Below, in pieces: positions 1 to 40,248 of a DNA stretch of 64,000 nt (position 1 is its first letter; the number at the start of each line of letters is the position of its first letter). The stretch spans positions 261,839 through 325,838 of the forward strand of contig NMRA01000311.1 of assembly GCA_002633005.1 (NCBI GenBank). Direction: 5' to 3'. The notes under the pieces were generated by a model, which did not search any database, was not told the origin of the DNA, and saw only the letters and a list, made by a program, of their open reading frames with translations. The stretch comes from Phoronis australis (taxonomy: Eukaryota > Phoronida > Phoronidae). Both the position numbers and the translations under genes were made by a program.

Positions 1-906
1 TTTTTCTAAATTTTATTAAAAAACACGACCACGTTACCCAATCAATAGCGTATTGGTATTAGGTCAAAAATCAAATTTTACAGGCTTTCTGCATTCAGAA
101 TAGTTTTACAGTTTTGTAGACAAGCTAACAAAGTACTCCATAACCTTACTTCATAAAAATTTGCTAAGTACATCATCTAAAGAAGTAGTAACTTAAAACT
201 TTTACTTGTCAACATTTTTGTGCTGCAGAGGTGCCTTGACGGGTATTTATGGCACTATAGCCTGTTTATGTAGGGCCCAAGAAAAATGATCGGATTCATG
301 TCAAATTTTCACGTACTATATGTTTTATACCCTGCTTTCTAAAACGCTGCTAGAGATCGTTTTTTAAAGCTCCTCTTTTGCATGAGGGGCTTTCTAGAAA
401 CAGGTCTTTTTTGATTCTTAGGAAATAACCCAAAAGTTATATGAAATGAAATCAATGTGATATAATTTCAGAAAGTTGCAATAGCATGCAGCTTTGAGAT
501 ATCGTTATACATTTATATCAGTGTATGCAGACTACTGCTTACAGAGCCATTTTCGTTTAGTTTTGAAGAAATTTGGCTAAATGGTTAGGACTTATAGGTA
601 AGATCCTGCTTGAGCCTTAAGCCAGTGCAGAATGGAAAATGTGATTTTAGGAATTCATAATTATTGGTTTTGTTTGAAATGAAGAGCTTGTCATAAATTG
701 TGAAGAATACAGTATACTATTTAAAGGAAAACTTGCAATAATATTTTGCTACAATTCAGGGTTCAGATGCTGGTTCTGTTTTTAAATTGCAAAACAATGT
801 CTTCCAGCCAGCCAGAAACTTTGGCTTGATATAAAGCTGGAGAACTTAAGGGTATATTTACCAAAATTGTAACTCATTTACTGTAGTATGGTGTTGTTGC
901 CAACAG
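1..906. other. Intron sequence at window start; no exon recognised
   Basis: A+T-rich sequence ending in the acceptor before 907. I found no carboxypeptidase-like reading frame in it, so the preceding exon of the CPD gene is probably outside the window. Around 280-320 a short stretch (ATGATCGGATTCAT...) resembles part of the dispersed repeat seen at 44350-44790. Confidence 0.5.
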
Positions 907-28223
<27,317 letters not shown>

Positions 28224-31200
28224 AGCCACAGTCACATGACCAATGTGATTCATGTGTTGCGTAACATCAATTTAGCCATATTCACTTGCAATGTTCAGGG
28301 TGACCGCAGCCATTATTTTTATCTGTGCATTATGTACGAGTATACATTGTGAATTATGAAATATGGACATGACAAGACAATGGTGCAGCTCTATGCACCA
28401 GAATTTGTTATTTCTTAATAATGAATCCAGTTCTGAATCATTTTAAAGGCCAAGTTTCACATTACTTGTAATTTCATGTCATTCCATTCTCACAAAGTGC
28501 CTGGAATACAATGAATCCTGCTAATCTATTGATCAGCTTCCAGGCATCTCAAATAAGTATCACATGTAAAGATGGCTAAATGAGATTTTCTGCTTGTCAA
28601 ACTTTCATGAAGGACCCAAAAAGGCGTTAGAGATTCTTAACCATTTGAATAAATGCGTGTTAGTGGTTGATACTGATGGCAGTATATTGTCCTTACCATC
28701 AATCTGAGAACCATTTAGGCAGTGTCACTACCAGGAGTGAGGTACTGTAGATATTGCATCCAATGTGACTGCAATAAAGCCAGATAGACCGGTCGTTTGT
28801 AATCTAACAGCACTTCGGAGATAAGCTGTGGATTTTGCTGGGTCTTTGAATAGTTCATGTTGAAACTGTCTGTGTGCTAGTCGCATTCATTTGCATGCAC
28901 GACGGCCAATGTTGAGATGGTAGGCTCTGTTTGAACATTCATATTTTCTGTGGCGTTGCGGCAACCAGTGACAGTAAAAGAACCTTTCCTGCACTTCACT
29001 TTAATAACAAAGCAAATTTATTTTTGTACTTGTAGAGTTTTATTGGAAATGTACGGTTTGGGGTTCTTCATTGTCACATTATGACAATTCAAATTAACAT
29101 TAAACATGTAATATAATTCCCGCACTTTCTGACATTGTAGTGTTGCTTCTTTATCCTTTCTTAAATTTGCCTGATCTGCATGATGGCTGTAAAAACATTG
29201 CGGGAAATCCTTAATGCTCTGAATCCTTGGAGTGCTGAATTTATGGCTATATTTTCTGATCTACTGGGAATGGTTTGCTTGAAAACATTTACGAGATGTC
29301 CTTCTGTGATTTCGAAGATTGTTCTTGGTGTTGTGTTGTGTAATACCGCTTTCAGTGATATATATGACTTGTTAAAAAGGAGTTATATTAAAGGACCATA
29401 ATCAGAATTACTGCCAAATACATTTTGTGGGTTATTGTTGTACGAGATATTTATATGGTTTGACCAGAGCTATAAAAGAGCAAAATTCATTGTCTTTGTA
29501 ATAATATTACAATTTTTTTTATTGCAGTTGTATGCCAGCCATTCATAGAAATCAGAGCTAGTGACTGACAATTAATTAAATACGCTTAATGCACTTTACA
29601 TTTTCCTGTCTTGCTGAATGCTATGTAGTTTTTATTTTTTTGCGAAAAGATGAGCCCACCAGAGCCGGGCTGCCTAGAACTTAATCTTATTTGAGGGTAC
29701 TGTGGTTCTTATGAGGAAGCCACTGTTGATGCCATGGAAGATTCCAAAGGTTCTCTCTGAAAACTGTAATTGGTAGCAGTGTAACAACCTTATTTTGTTG
29801 ATTACAAAAAATGCATTTTATAGACCAACATTTATAGACCAGCATTTATAGACCAACATTTTGATATTCTTGGGAAGAGTTGCGCTCCATGTTTTGCATT
29901 AGGTCGCGTGTTGATGTTGTGACCAACAGATGGCGTGCAAGGGTTTAGAATAACACTTTCTATAACCATTCACACCATTCTACAAGTATCCTCCATTAAG
30001 CTGGACCAACAACTGTTGTCTGATGCTTTAGGTGGTGCTGTCCGTGTTAGCAACTCTGCTTAGTTTTGTGCAACCCATCCCACAATTAAAATTTAGCTCT
30101 GACACTACCTTTGCTTGAAGTCATATACAGTAAAAGACCGAGGTAATGGTACAGAGTACTGTATCTACGTAATGAAGGCTAATTCTGTTTACAAGAAAGG
30201 TGATTGGTATTAGCTATTTGGCTGGCAAAATTCAAGTTACAGACAGGCTTGGCCTCCTTACTAATTTTCCTGTAAGTTCCCCTTCGTGTTTGGTCATAAG
30301 GGAGACAACTCTGATGAATTCGGCCAGCAATTCTATCGGAAAATTTAGGATCACCTTGTCTGAATATTTTTGGCTTGTATTGTATGTTGGGCATTTGTAT
30401 AGAGCCCATCTGTTCCAGCTGTAACTGCATATGTTTAAACCTGTCACTTCTATTTTATGTCTGAACTCGGACTCAAAACTTAACCAATTGTGTCGCATGA
30501 TTTGTGTACAAAATTAATATAAACCGTACCTAAGTGTGATAGTATTTAGCAGAGTTCACCACCAACAAAACAGGTTGTGATTTGTACAGCATGGTGACTG
30601 GTCTTATTCGTCGGTCTTGGTAACAGGTCTTATTTAAATCCTTTGTGGTTCTTTTTGACTTAATTTATTTTTTAACTTCTTCAGTAAGTACTAAACATAA
30701 TGAACTTGCGGTCAAGTGATACCAATTCCGGGCAAAAATAATTGCCATTTTTTGATTTTCAAACGCTTATAACATTGTTTTGAATCCCCACGATTTCTCG
30801 GAATTATTCTGTGGTGGTAGCTATGGTGTTGACCTTTGATTTAGCATTTATTTGGTGCTTCTGATCTGATAAGAAATGGAAAACATAAATTTCACTTGTC
30901 GGCCATATTGTGTCCTGAATTGGTGACATTTTGCCCTGTGTTCATCTAAGTGCTAAAAATTCTTCAGTTTAGAACAATGAGGCATAAATTGAAATTGTGT
31001 TTTTTCAAGTTTTTCAGCTGACAAAGCAGCTGATCAGAAATTTGCTTTGGTTCTATGAATGTAACAATACAAATTTTATTTTCTTCGAAGGCAAATATAA
31101 AATGCTGGTATTGTGGCATTCCTCAGGACATGCTTGTAAAGTGGGTTGTTGAATTACTGTACAACTGTTTATCTCACCAGCAAGTTATATTTCTGATATC

Positions 31201-32560
31201 AACTGGAGTAGTGTTCAGCTGTGGTGTTTTGTTATGCTGAACAGTAAGTAAAAGTTCATTTTGCTTTGCGGAATGTGGTATTTTTTCAACCTTTGGCTTT
31301 CGATCATATTTGGCCTGTGGGTAGAGCCATTGACCTAATTATTTCTTTGCCCATGGTATTTAGAAGTTGACCTAATTATTTTTGCAATTGGTGTGTGTAC
31401 ATGGCTAAAGAAGTTCAAATATTGTCACAGTTTTCTGTTTTGTGTAAATTGCGAATCTTTTTCTTTGTTCTTTTTTAATTTTTAGCAGTTCACACTATGC
31501 TGGACACCTATTATAACTTATAAGTTTCTTTGTTTTGGGGAAGAAATTTGTACCACTGAGGTGATTTGAAAAGGGTACATTAGAGCTGTGAATGGGTCTA
31601 CTTTAATACCACCGTTTGGCCTTTGTGTTAAAAAGTAACTAATAATCTATTTGATGTTTACATGTTACTTGTGATTAGAATAAACCTGCCTATTGTTGAA
31701 ATTGATGTTTTTTAATTAGCATTTTGGTTTTTCCCTTGCTTTATTAGCTGAAGTTCCACCACCTGGGATGACCCGGTTGAATGCATAGGTATTCAGCTCA
31801 GACATTAGTTCTCTGGTATGGCTGCATTGTTGGACCGACTGAAGACTTGAAATATGAGCATTGTGGTTCTTAGTTTTGATGTGTCCCAGATACTTGCAGT
31901 TAGTAAATATTACACATACCTGCCCACAACACTGTGCTTGACGTAAATAAGATATCAAAATTTTTGACCTGTTTATGCGCTCACATATTCATATGTCCCC
32001 TAGTGGCAAATTTAGTTATTTACGTTTGGCTCTGTATTTTTGGAGTTCCCCGATGGATTTTCATGAAATTTAGCAAATAGGTTTTAATTAAATTAGAGCA
32101 TTACGGCGTCTTCCCGTTGCTGCCAACTTGTTCGATTCTATAGCCCAGCAACAAGTTGGGAAGATCACCCCTGTAGCTAATATCTTACAGGACTGATTAA
32201 CTCCACTCTGGCATTTATGGTTGGAGGGCCAGCTCTCTTTTGTTCGATAATTGCTCTAACCTTCACAAAGATCGTATCTAGCCTGACTGGGTAGTGCTGT
32301 TAAAAACAAAAGTTAAATTATAACATATTTGAACATAAACCAATAGCATTTCTGAATTCCTCGTCAAGTGCTGATTATATTTAGTTTTTGAATCGTCAAA
32401 ATCGCCCAACTACAATCGAAGTTGACAATCTATTCTTTCCGAAAGCTCTGGGTTTGACTGTGTTCACATGTGGTCTGTAATAAGCCTGGTAGATAATTGG
32501 CCTGCTTGTTGTCATAACAGACAAAAGACTGTGCTTGGCAGCTAACAAAGAAGCTAGCTA
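28224..32560. other. CPD 3' UTR and downstream intergenic sequence
   Basis: After the stop codon, the first well-placed AATAAA not overlapping the stop is at 28773-28778, so the UTR may be about 550 bases; later AATAAA-like sites (about 31678) would allow longer forms. Three 14-bp copies of TTTATAGACCARCA lie at about 29818-29862. A diverged copy of repeat family C lies at 31966-32130. No gene or RNA was recognised in the rest. Confidence 0.5.
28773..28778 (+). terminator. Candidate polyadenylation signal of the CPD gene
   Basis: AATAAA about 550 bases after the stop codon, followed by GT-containing sequence (GGTCGTTTGT). The choice among several signals cannot be settled from sequence. Confidence 0.4.
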
Positions 32561-32889
32561 GTTTATTTTTTATTTTTCCTTTTCCACCTAGGTGGAAATA
32601 ATTCAACCTAGGTGGAAATTATTTTCACCCAGGTGGAAATTATTTCAACCTCGGTGGAAACTATTTGCACATGGGTGGAAATTGTTTCAACCTAGGTGGA
32701 AATTATTTACACCCGGGTGGAAATTATTTCAATCTGGGTGGAAACTTTTCACCCGGGTGGAAATTATTTCTACCTAGGTGGAAATAATTCCAACCTAGAT
32801 GGAAATTATTTTCACCCGGGTGGAAATAATTTCCACCTGGGTGTAAATGATTTCCACCTAGGTGGAATAGGAAAAATAAAACAATAAAC
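32561..32889. mobile_element. Palindromic MITE carrying an internal 21-bp satellite
   Basis: The left end GTTTATTTTTTATTTTTCC... (32561-32595) is nearly the exact reverse complement of the right end (about 32854-32889): inverted repeats of about 35 bp with only a couple of mismatches or gaps. TA flanks both sides (32559-32560 and 32890-32891), as expected for Tc1/mariner-type insertion. Between them are about 14 tandem units of about 21 bp (ACCTAGGTGGAAATTATTTCA type). Each unit core CCACCTAGGTGG is itself a palindrome, and variants alternate CCTAGG, CCCGGG and CCTGGG. There is no coding capacity; the apparent open frame is the satellite. Confidence 0.85.
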
Positions 32890-33029
32890 TAAAATAGCGA
32901 TGATATTCTCAGGCCACCGTACCTCTACATCTGGTAAAGTCACTGAACGGGAAAACGCCGTCATGCAACATACACTTCCTCCATGCCAGTCTGTTTACGT
33001 AAAGCGCTACCTGTTGAGAATTCGACCAG

Positions 33030-33364
33030 CCAATCAGAAACGCCGGTGTAAAAAAATCGAAGAAAATTAAATGATACCTGCGTGTTCTCTACCCCGTAGA
33101 GGACACGCAGGGAACCAGCGAGATGAAAAAAAAATCTGCCCTGTTTGCGCGGACGTTGGACCCCGGTGATAGTGCACTATCCTATGATACACTCGAGGGG
33201 GGGCGGCGACACGTGGTGTAATAAACAATTGGACCCTGTTCGCGCGGACTTTGAACCCGGTGATAGTGCACTTGTCAAAAATGTAAGCTCCGCTGGCCAG
33301 ACGAGCAGACGAGTTCAGACAGCTACCGTTGAAATTGTCTCAGTTTAGAGGTCCCGATAGTAGA
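33030..33364 (+). promoter_or_regulatory. Putative promoter and 5' UTR of the small secreted-protein gene, with a duplicated block
   Basis: The sequence upstream of the start codon contains CCAAT (33030-33034). It also contains two copies of a roughly 39-bp block (33139-33178 and 33234-33272) that begins CCCTGTT.GCGCGGAC and ends CCGGTGATAGTGCACT. No TATA box is evident. Promoter function is inferred from position only. Confidence 0.35.
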
Positions 33365-35604
33365 ATGACAAGGCTACTGGTAAAGGTATGTGTATAGATC
33401 CTAAAAATATTAGTTCGAAAATGAAAAAGCGGGATGTTTGGATCTAATCCACACCGTAAGAGACGCAACACCCGAAAAAAAGCACTACAGCATATTTTTG
33501 GTCGCGCCTTCAAATGGAATGGGGATAAAAGAGACAATTCTTGTGGAAAGGCGCAAAATTAGCATGTTAATTTCGTCGCGTGTGTCACCTGAGCGAGACA
33601 TTTTCATGCTGACGTGACGGGACGAGAGACGAAGTTCTAAAAAGCGGGACAGTCCTGCCATAAGCGGGACACCTCAGTGTTGACGAATCGGGTTTAGCCG
33701 GGTAAATTTATGCTAGTCATTGAGGGCCTTGCTTTGACTGCGGTAAACTACTGGCTGCTGCAGTGTCAACTACTCAGAGTCATGAAAGAGTTGCTTATGG
33801 ATCACTTCATGGTACTGTTTAATTTATCCAATGTCCTTTCATTGCTATCCAACAACTGACAGTTGTTATACTTATGGTATTCGTAAATTTTGGAATAGAT
33901 CAATATTCTCCGCCGGTGTATATTCTTGCAGTGACTGTGTATTCTGCAGAAGTTTTCAATTCGCGCCAATCCCCAAAACTTCTACGTGTATTTAGCACCA
34001 GTAGCGTGTAGGAGGAGTGAAACTCCGCCTGGAGACATTGTCCGACCTGTTTGTATTTAAATGCTAGCATGCGCTAACCGTCATTCAGTGAATTACGTGG
34101 ATGCACCATGTAAATACATGCAAATACATGCAAACTGGGTGACACTCTTCTATCACACTGGTGATAAGTGTCGGTCTCGACTATTGAGCTCTATTCTTGA
34201 ATAAGCGCCGGGACGACTGATAGGAAGAACAACTCTGAACTTGGTTCAATGCTTTCCTAAATGGCCTATAGAGCTTGCAACATACGCATGCTATTCCTTG
34301 CATGCGCGCATCCAGCCCCCGACTTCAAAATGGGAGGGGGAGGGGCTCGAGTACCTGGCGACGAGGAACGTTTCTGCGTCGAACCAAAAAGTCCACCATG
34401 CGGCGTTATTTTTTGTTCTTCAAATTTTTCGGCAAAAGTACACCCTTTTGGTCGTACTAACCCCTATTACGGCGCCTCGTAACTGTATATAGGGCCCCCA
34501 TAGTTAGATCACAAACATCCTCCGCAGGGCATGTTGGAATACACTCCTGAGGTCGACCGCGGTGGCATAGGTGACGCTGGTTACAATGGCAGCGAAGGGC
34601 TACTTTCATTTAAGATTGTTTGAAAAGTAGAACTGGAACGCAAATGAGTTTGTTTTTAATAGTGATTTTATTTTGCTTTAACTTTACAATTTAAAGTAAT
34701 CATACTCTAAAATTGTTTGACAGTAGATTTTCTTTTCATAAAAATTGTTTTACGTCAATTTTTTTTAAAATATGTTTTACTTTAAAAATATGTTTTCTTT
34801 TAAAATCAAAAATGTCTTTAAATTTGTTTTTCATCAATACGTTTTACTTCCAAAATTATTTTTACTTTAAAAACAAAATTATTTTTTAAATTGTTCTATG
34901 TTAGATTTTCTTTTTAACATCTTTTAACTTCAAAATAAATTCATTTTTGATGTTAATTGTATCTTGGCAGTATGGGCCACTATAGAGATATGGTATTTCA
35001 CTTGTTACATATAATTATGTGAGCCTGGGGACTCCTCTGTGATCTTACAACTCCCCTAATCCTCAATTCTTTTGTTCAGGGCTTCGCGTCGTTTATTCCC
35101 AGGCATCTAATTGGTCTATGTTATCACGTGCCACGATTTTGTTCAGCTCACCCGGCTCTTACTGGCTGATGACTGTCACGTGTTTATAGGAATTTCTTTT
35201 AGCCTTGTGTCAGCTATAAAGACGTACGCGTCTATTAAACATATCATTTTTCCCACCCACTACCTCTCATCACGTGTGGCACCTCTTACCTCTGTGTCGC
35301 GCTTTTTATTGCCCATCTTACCGGAAATTATTACATATTGTATTTCATTTTCACCCGTTGTATTTGTATTCTGTAATAATACAAGACCTTATTTCGCCAT
35401 CCTCGGTCTCCTTTTCATCTCTGGTAATGAGCTCGTGACGCACGCATTTTACTCGAAACATTTGCCGAACTATGTAGTTTTCTTGATTGGAACTTATGTA
35501 AAGCTGGTAGATTATCTTTATGGTATTCTTTTGACCTTATAATTGTGGACATTCCATTGTACTTAAAACTGTATTGTGAGTCTGTAATAAGGATTTGCTA
35601 TTTA

Positions 35605-35669
<65 letters not shown>

Positions 35670-38600
35670 TTGCCGGTCTGAGTCATTGCTTAGCTCTACA
35701 ACCCAGTGTAACAACTCGCGTTTACTGACATCTGGTGAAAGGATGCTCTCTTGTTACTCTATGACGTTGACAGCGACTTCAGTGATTGCAAGAAACCGTT
35801 AGCGCACGCTGAAATTCAGGACGACATGGCTGCTGCACATAACTGTGTTGCGTCAAGTCCCACAACTAGGACCCCAATATTTGATATGGGGGTTACTAGT
35901 GCACCGTGTTATTTTTAGCATTTTGATAACACTCTTGGTTTTAAGAAATCGAAACCATGGTCTGAAGGTGGGGTGATAAGGCTTCACAAAGGTGGAAGTC
36001 TTGACCGTATAGAAATAATCGAGTGGTTACTCTTTTGTCAAATATGCCTTATGTGTATATTCGTACTTTGAATGAGAGATTATTGGTAGAGGGGGCAACT
36101 TAACTGCCTGAGGCACGAGGCAGACACAAGAAGGGTTACAGGACCGTTGATAACATTTTTGTTCTTTAACACACTAGTTCACTGATAGCTAAGCCGGGTA
36201 AAAATGTATTGTCTCTACATAGATTTATAGATTTTCCAAAACCCTTTACTGTCTTTGCAGAAGCATCCTGTGGGAAAATGTCAACACTAAGATGTTACAA
36301 AAAGTTGAAAAATTTATATCGGGATGTTAAGCGAAAAGCAATAATGAGAGAAGGTTCTTCCGAATATTTTAAATGTTCAACTGGTGTTAGACAAGAGTGC
36401 ACGCTGTCGTCTTTTTATTTAACTTTTTGTAAAAGACTGAGAAAAATATCTAAAAATGCAATCCTCTTGGTATCAATAGACATTTTATGTGGCTATCCAG
36501 ATGAACTGGTTTTGTGTGCAGCTACCCCAATAGGTTATCAACGTTGCATCAATAAGTTAAAATTCAACTGTCGCGCAATTAAACTGAAGGTGAACATGGA
36601 TAAGACCAAAGTCATGGTGTTTCGGAAAGGTGGAGTTTTGGCAAAACATTAAAACAACTTGAAGTCTTCAACCAGCATAAGTATTTAGAATCTGTCTTTA
36701 CTTCCGGTTGTTCATGTTCGCTAATCAGAAAAAGACTTGCTCGTTAAACTTGGAAAGCAATGGATTGCATACGATATTCTTGATACAATTTCGGAGATCT
36801 GAGGCCACAGACATTGCGCAACAGATTATGCTGATGATATCATATGCCGGTGAAGTTTGTCTTTTTATAATGCAAACGAGATTGCAAATAGTCAACAACA
36901 CAATTGTCTAGAAAATGAAGTAGATTGTTGAGGTGTAATGGTGAAACAATTGTTGGAAACCTGGAGTTTCAAGATATATGGAGAACACAGAGGATTTTAG
37001 ACACAGCGAGCTCCATGGAAGAGGTTAGATTGTGAGTTACTCTCACGTCTGTGAACGATTCTCTCAATAATCTTGCTGATTATGATAAACTAATGCTTTT
37101 ATTATAGAAATGTTAAAAATAACTTATGTTTCCAAGGCTACTTGGACACAGTAAAAATTATAAGTTAAAGAATTGCCCTGACAAAATTAAGGATATCAGT
37201 TAACTGTCTAAACATTGAAAAAGGGCGTGAACTGGACAGAGGTAATGCAAGCTATGCTCGACTTAAGAAATAGAGTCAGAATGCCATGTTCTTCTTAACT
37301 GTTTTGCTAACTTTATGAAACCATAGATTAACGTTAAGAGACGTTTCGAGTGACTACCTTAGTCTCTATATGATAAGAACGACGAGCATGGAAAAACGTT
37401 GGCTAGATACGACGTGTTTTTGGGTGTTAAGATAAGACAGCAAAACATCTATTATTTCATGTAAATGCGCCTGTGGCAGAATGATGCTGGAATAAGAATT
37501 CTTCTCTTAAGAAGAGTTTATTGAGGTTAGTTATCCCTAAAATTTCGATTTCTAAAATAGCGCGTGTATGTATGTTTGCTTGGGTAAAGGGATAGAATAG
37601 AATGCTATTACGGCAGGGATTACAATGAGACCAATTTATGAGAGTGAAAGTCCTAATTCGATTTCCGCTTTTAGACAACTAAACAGAGGGGAATGCATCT
37701 TTAAATTTTAGAACGTTCAGCTGAATTGTTTCACACAAGCGCTTACTTCCGGGTATAGGAATGGTTTGCGAACTTTGACACAGGTATACTTGCTCAAAGG
37801 TCTAAATAGACACACACAGTACCCCACAAACATTGTAGCCACCCTTTTTACATTCAGAGTCTCAAGTTATATAATACGTGGTAAATCAAACGGTCTGCAA
37901 ACTTTCGCGCAAATCTATCTACTGTGCCAAAAGCGTCAAAAATAAGCTATGAACTGAATGGTTTATCAATATTAATCAGTCAACTAAGATTCCTTATTAA
38001 AAGCATTTAAAATATGCCAAAATGTACAAAACATTAAACATGTTGTTATAAATTGCAGTTTGACAATTAGTTTAACTTCGTTTTTAAAGCGAGTACATCC
38101 AAACCACATTAAATTCTGTTAAATTTTTGACTTAGGATAATTTGATTTTTTATTACAGACACTCAGTCTACTTGTTGTTTTCGCATTGTTCATCTCTATC
38201 GACGGAGTGAGGTATAGCAATAAGAACGAACACCTTCATGGCAGGTAAGCTTGATAATTTGATGAAGCCGAAAATTAAGAACGAAAATGATCAACACTGG
38301 TCGTTTCGTTAGAGACATTCTAGGTTAGAATGGAATTTTACAGAAATTATTAGTAGCGTGATTTCGAATCCACTAGCTTCAGTCGCCGAATATAGAACGC
38401 GCCTAGTGTCACCACCTTATGACTAGTCATTAGGACTCATTGATGTTTAGCGTGTTAGAAATGACTTGTCACAAGCTAGGGGCGTTTCATATAGCCGAAC
38501 GCTCGATCTCTGAAGAAATGTTAAAAACACCAACCTTGATTTCAACGCCGGAAATCCTGGCACACATCGTCTAGAATTGGCGATTTGAAATAAAATCATA

Positions 38601-40192
38601 AAAACAGCGGATTTCATTGTTTTGTTTTCAACAAATCCAAAATTGCATCTTTCGGCCGTAAAACTCGTAAGGTTCCCTTCAGCAGCGGCAAACTCGTATT
38701 CCGTCAGTGGATTTAATTTGATTTAGATAATTTGGCGCTTCAAAATTGGCCTTTTCCTTTTATGAAGATAGATTTCCATGTGACTTGGAAGGACTGTTCG
38801 TTTTTGCTTGAGAGCGTTCGCTGTACACAAAATGGCCCGCCAGCCATGGCAAGCCAGCCAACTCTTTCAGCCAGAGTCTCGGCCAATAACAAAGCATTAT
38901 TTCTTTCTTAGTCCATCTAACCCTGAGGGAAGACTAAGATGACACCGGTTTTGACAATTTTATAGGTAAATACCAAACGTACTAGTTTTTCTACAAGATA
39001 GGCGGGTTTATAACGACTTTAAGTCATAATCGCCAGATAATTGCTAAGTTTGTAATGAAAACTACGTCTTGCTTAGGCCACACTACTTGCACACTTTGGT
39101 GGCGCTGCAAAAAAGATTGCGCGGCATTGTTGTTTAGGACAGGACACAATGCCGCGTTTTAGCCTCAATTTTAAAACGCAAACGTGAAAGCGCGTGTGTT
39201 CTAAACATGCAGAACCTTTTATAGTTTGGACACAATTCGTTTTCAGGCTTGATGGCGAATTCGTTCAAATAGTGAATGCACGTAGGTGCCACACACTTTT
39301 GCTGTTTTATCACCGAAATAAATGTTTATCCCGCAATTGTGCCAAGCTACAATGTTCTTTGCGTATGTCGGCATGCATTGTGCACTCCCTGTTATTCGAG
39401 TGATGCACATCTTTCACAGCCAAAAATGATTATTGTGCACCCTTATCAAGGGTAGTCACCATTAGCGATGAGGAGTCTTTACCGCGGGAACTCAAATCTT
39501 ACAGCCCTCCACAAAACTCCAAGCACCCCCAGAACTCTTACCGCCCATGGGGACACTATTCGTGGAAACTGAACTATGACAAGTTTCATTAGTACCCGCA
39601 TCAGAAGTAGAATCCGCATAATCTACTGCGGCCACCAATAAAGTTCTAGGTTTGCGTGCGCGCTTGTCGTTCAGGCTCTTTGTAAGTAATAAAAGTGACT
39701 GCATTGCGTGGTATTGAGCGATAAGGACTCCATCGTAGTGTTGCATAAATACACTAGAATCTAGGATTAAGTTGTATCGTAGATGAAATAGATCGCTAAT
39801 GTATTTCATTATTTTTCAGCTCACCGTATTACTTCGGGACGCAAAATTTATTGTGTATGGCTATCAGTAGGTACGTGAAGCGCGCATACCACCCTGAACG
39901 CTTTGTTCTACGGCCGTCTCATCGTGTTCTTTGGTACCGCGGCAAAGTTTATGACCAAACTAACGATGGTCACGGTAGGGTTACCAGCTTGGACAGCATT
40001 TCTGATTGTCGAGTGAGATGGGAGCAACGCTCTGCAGGGTACAGCACAGTGTCGCCTGCTTGCCTTCAGAGATGCGCTGCAAACTACGGGGACAAGTATG
40101 GGGAGTACAATCTGTTAACGAACAACTGCCACCATCTTACGAACCGATTTTCAAAGATTCTTCACGATAACTCATGCCCCAGTTGGTGTTAA
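33365..40192 (+). CDS. Small secreted protein with DeSI/PPPDE- or LRAT-like His/Cys motif (3 exons, 159 aa)
   Basis: Exons 33365-33385, 38159-38244 and 39820-40192, joined in frame with GT-AG sites (GTATGT, GTAAGC donors). The first exon encodes only MTRLLVK; with exon 2 it forms a clear signal peptide (core LSLLVVFALFISIDG). The mature protein has a His in RPSHRVLWYRGKVYD (39920-39922) and, about 70 residues later, GEYNLLTNNCHHLTNRF (Cys at 40127-40129). A His followed much later by an Asn-Cys motif within 'YNLxxxNCxxxxN' is the signature of permuted papain-like folds such as DeSI/PPPDE isopeptidases and LRAT-type acyltransferases. Seven Cys in the third exon suit an extracellular, disulfide-bonded protein. 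The family call is from motif memory, activity is unproven, and the substrate is unknown. The very short first exon makes the start the least certain part. Confidence 0.68.
34300..34395 (+). mobile_element. Fragment of a GCATGCGCGCACCCAG-ended MITE
   Basis: Begins GCATGCGCGCATCCAGC and continues ATGGGAGGGGGAGGGGCTCG, then CCTGGCGA, matching the left part of the copy at 56436-56684. The right end has diverged or is missing. It lies in intron 1 of the small secreted-protein gene. Confidence 0.6.
34640..34950. repeat. A+T-rich degenerate simple sequence
   Basis: Imperfect tandem motifs of the type TTTTACTTTAAAAAT and TTTTAAAAT fill this stretch. No gene. Confidence 0.6.
35080..35480. repeat. 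Dispersed repeat family B, copy 2
   Basis: Same orientation as and aligned with 23740-24180 (shared blocks listed there). It lies in intron 1 of the small secreted-protein gene. Confidence 0.75.
35605..35667. repeat. (CTGT)n microsatellite
   Basis: About 15 uninterrupted CTGT units. Confidence 0.97.
36190..36960 (+). pseudogene. Decayed non-LTR retrotransposon reverse transcriptase
   Basis: One open frame (36209-36652) reads KNLYRDVKRKA, then EYFKCSTGVRQECTLSSFYL, GYPDELVLCA and KLKVNMDKTKVMVFRKGG. These are reverse transcriptase motifs of LINE-type elements in order, but the GVRQG Gly is Glu and the YADD box reads YPDE. The next segment continues in other frames (KYLESVFTSG-like, then ...RKRLAR) with stops, so the gene is broken. 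The endonuclease part is not recognisable, which fits 5' truncation. It sits in intron 1 of the small secreted-protein gene. Confidence 0.75.
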
Positions 40193-40248
40193 TACTTGAA
40201 CTTGCTTCAGTTGACAGTTCCTGTTAATAATCAGACGACTACAACGTA

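Noticed and set aside
32592-32887. Open frames with repeated W-K-L-F or G-G-N-Y-F motifs
   Set aside because: Translation of the 21-bp satellite inside the palindromic element.
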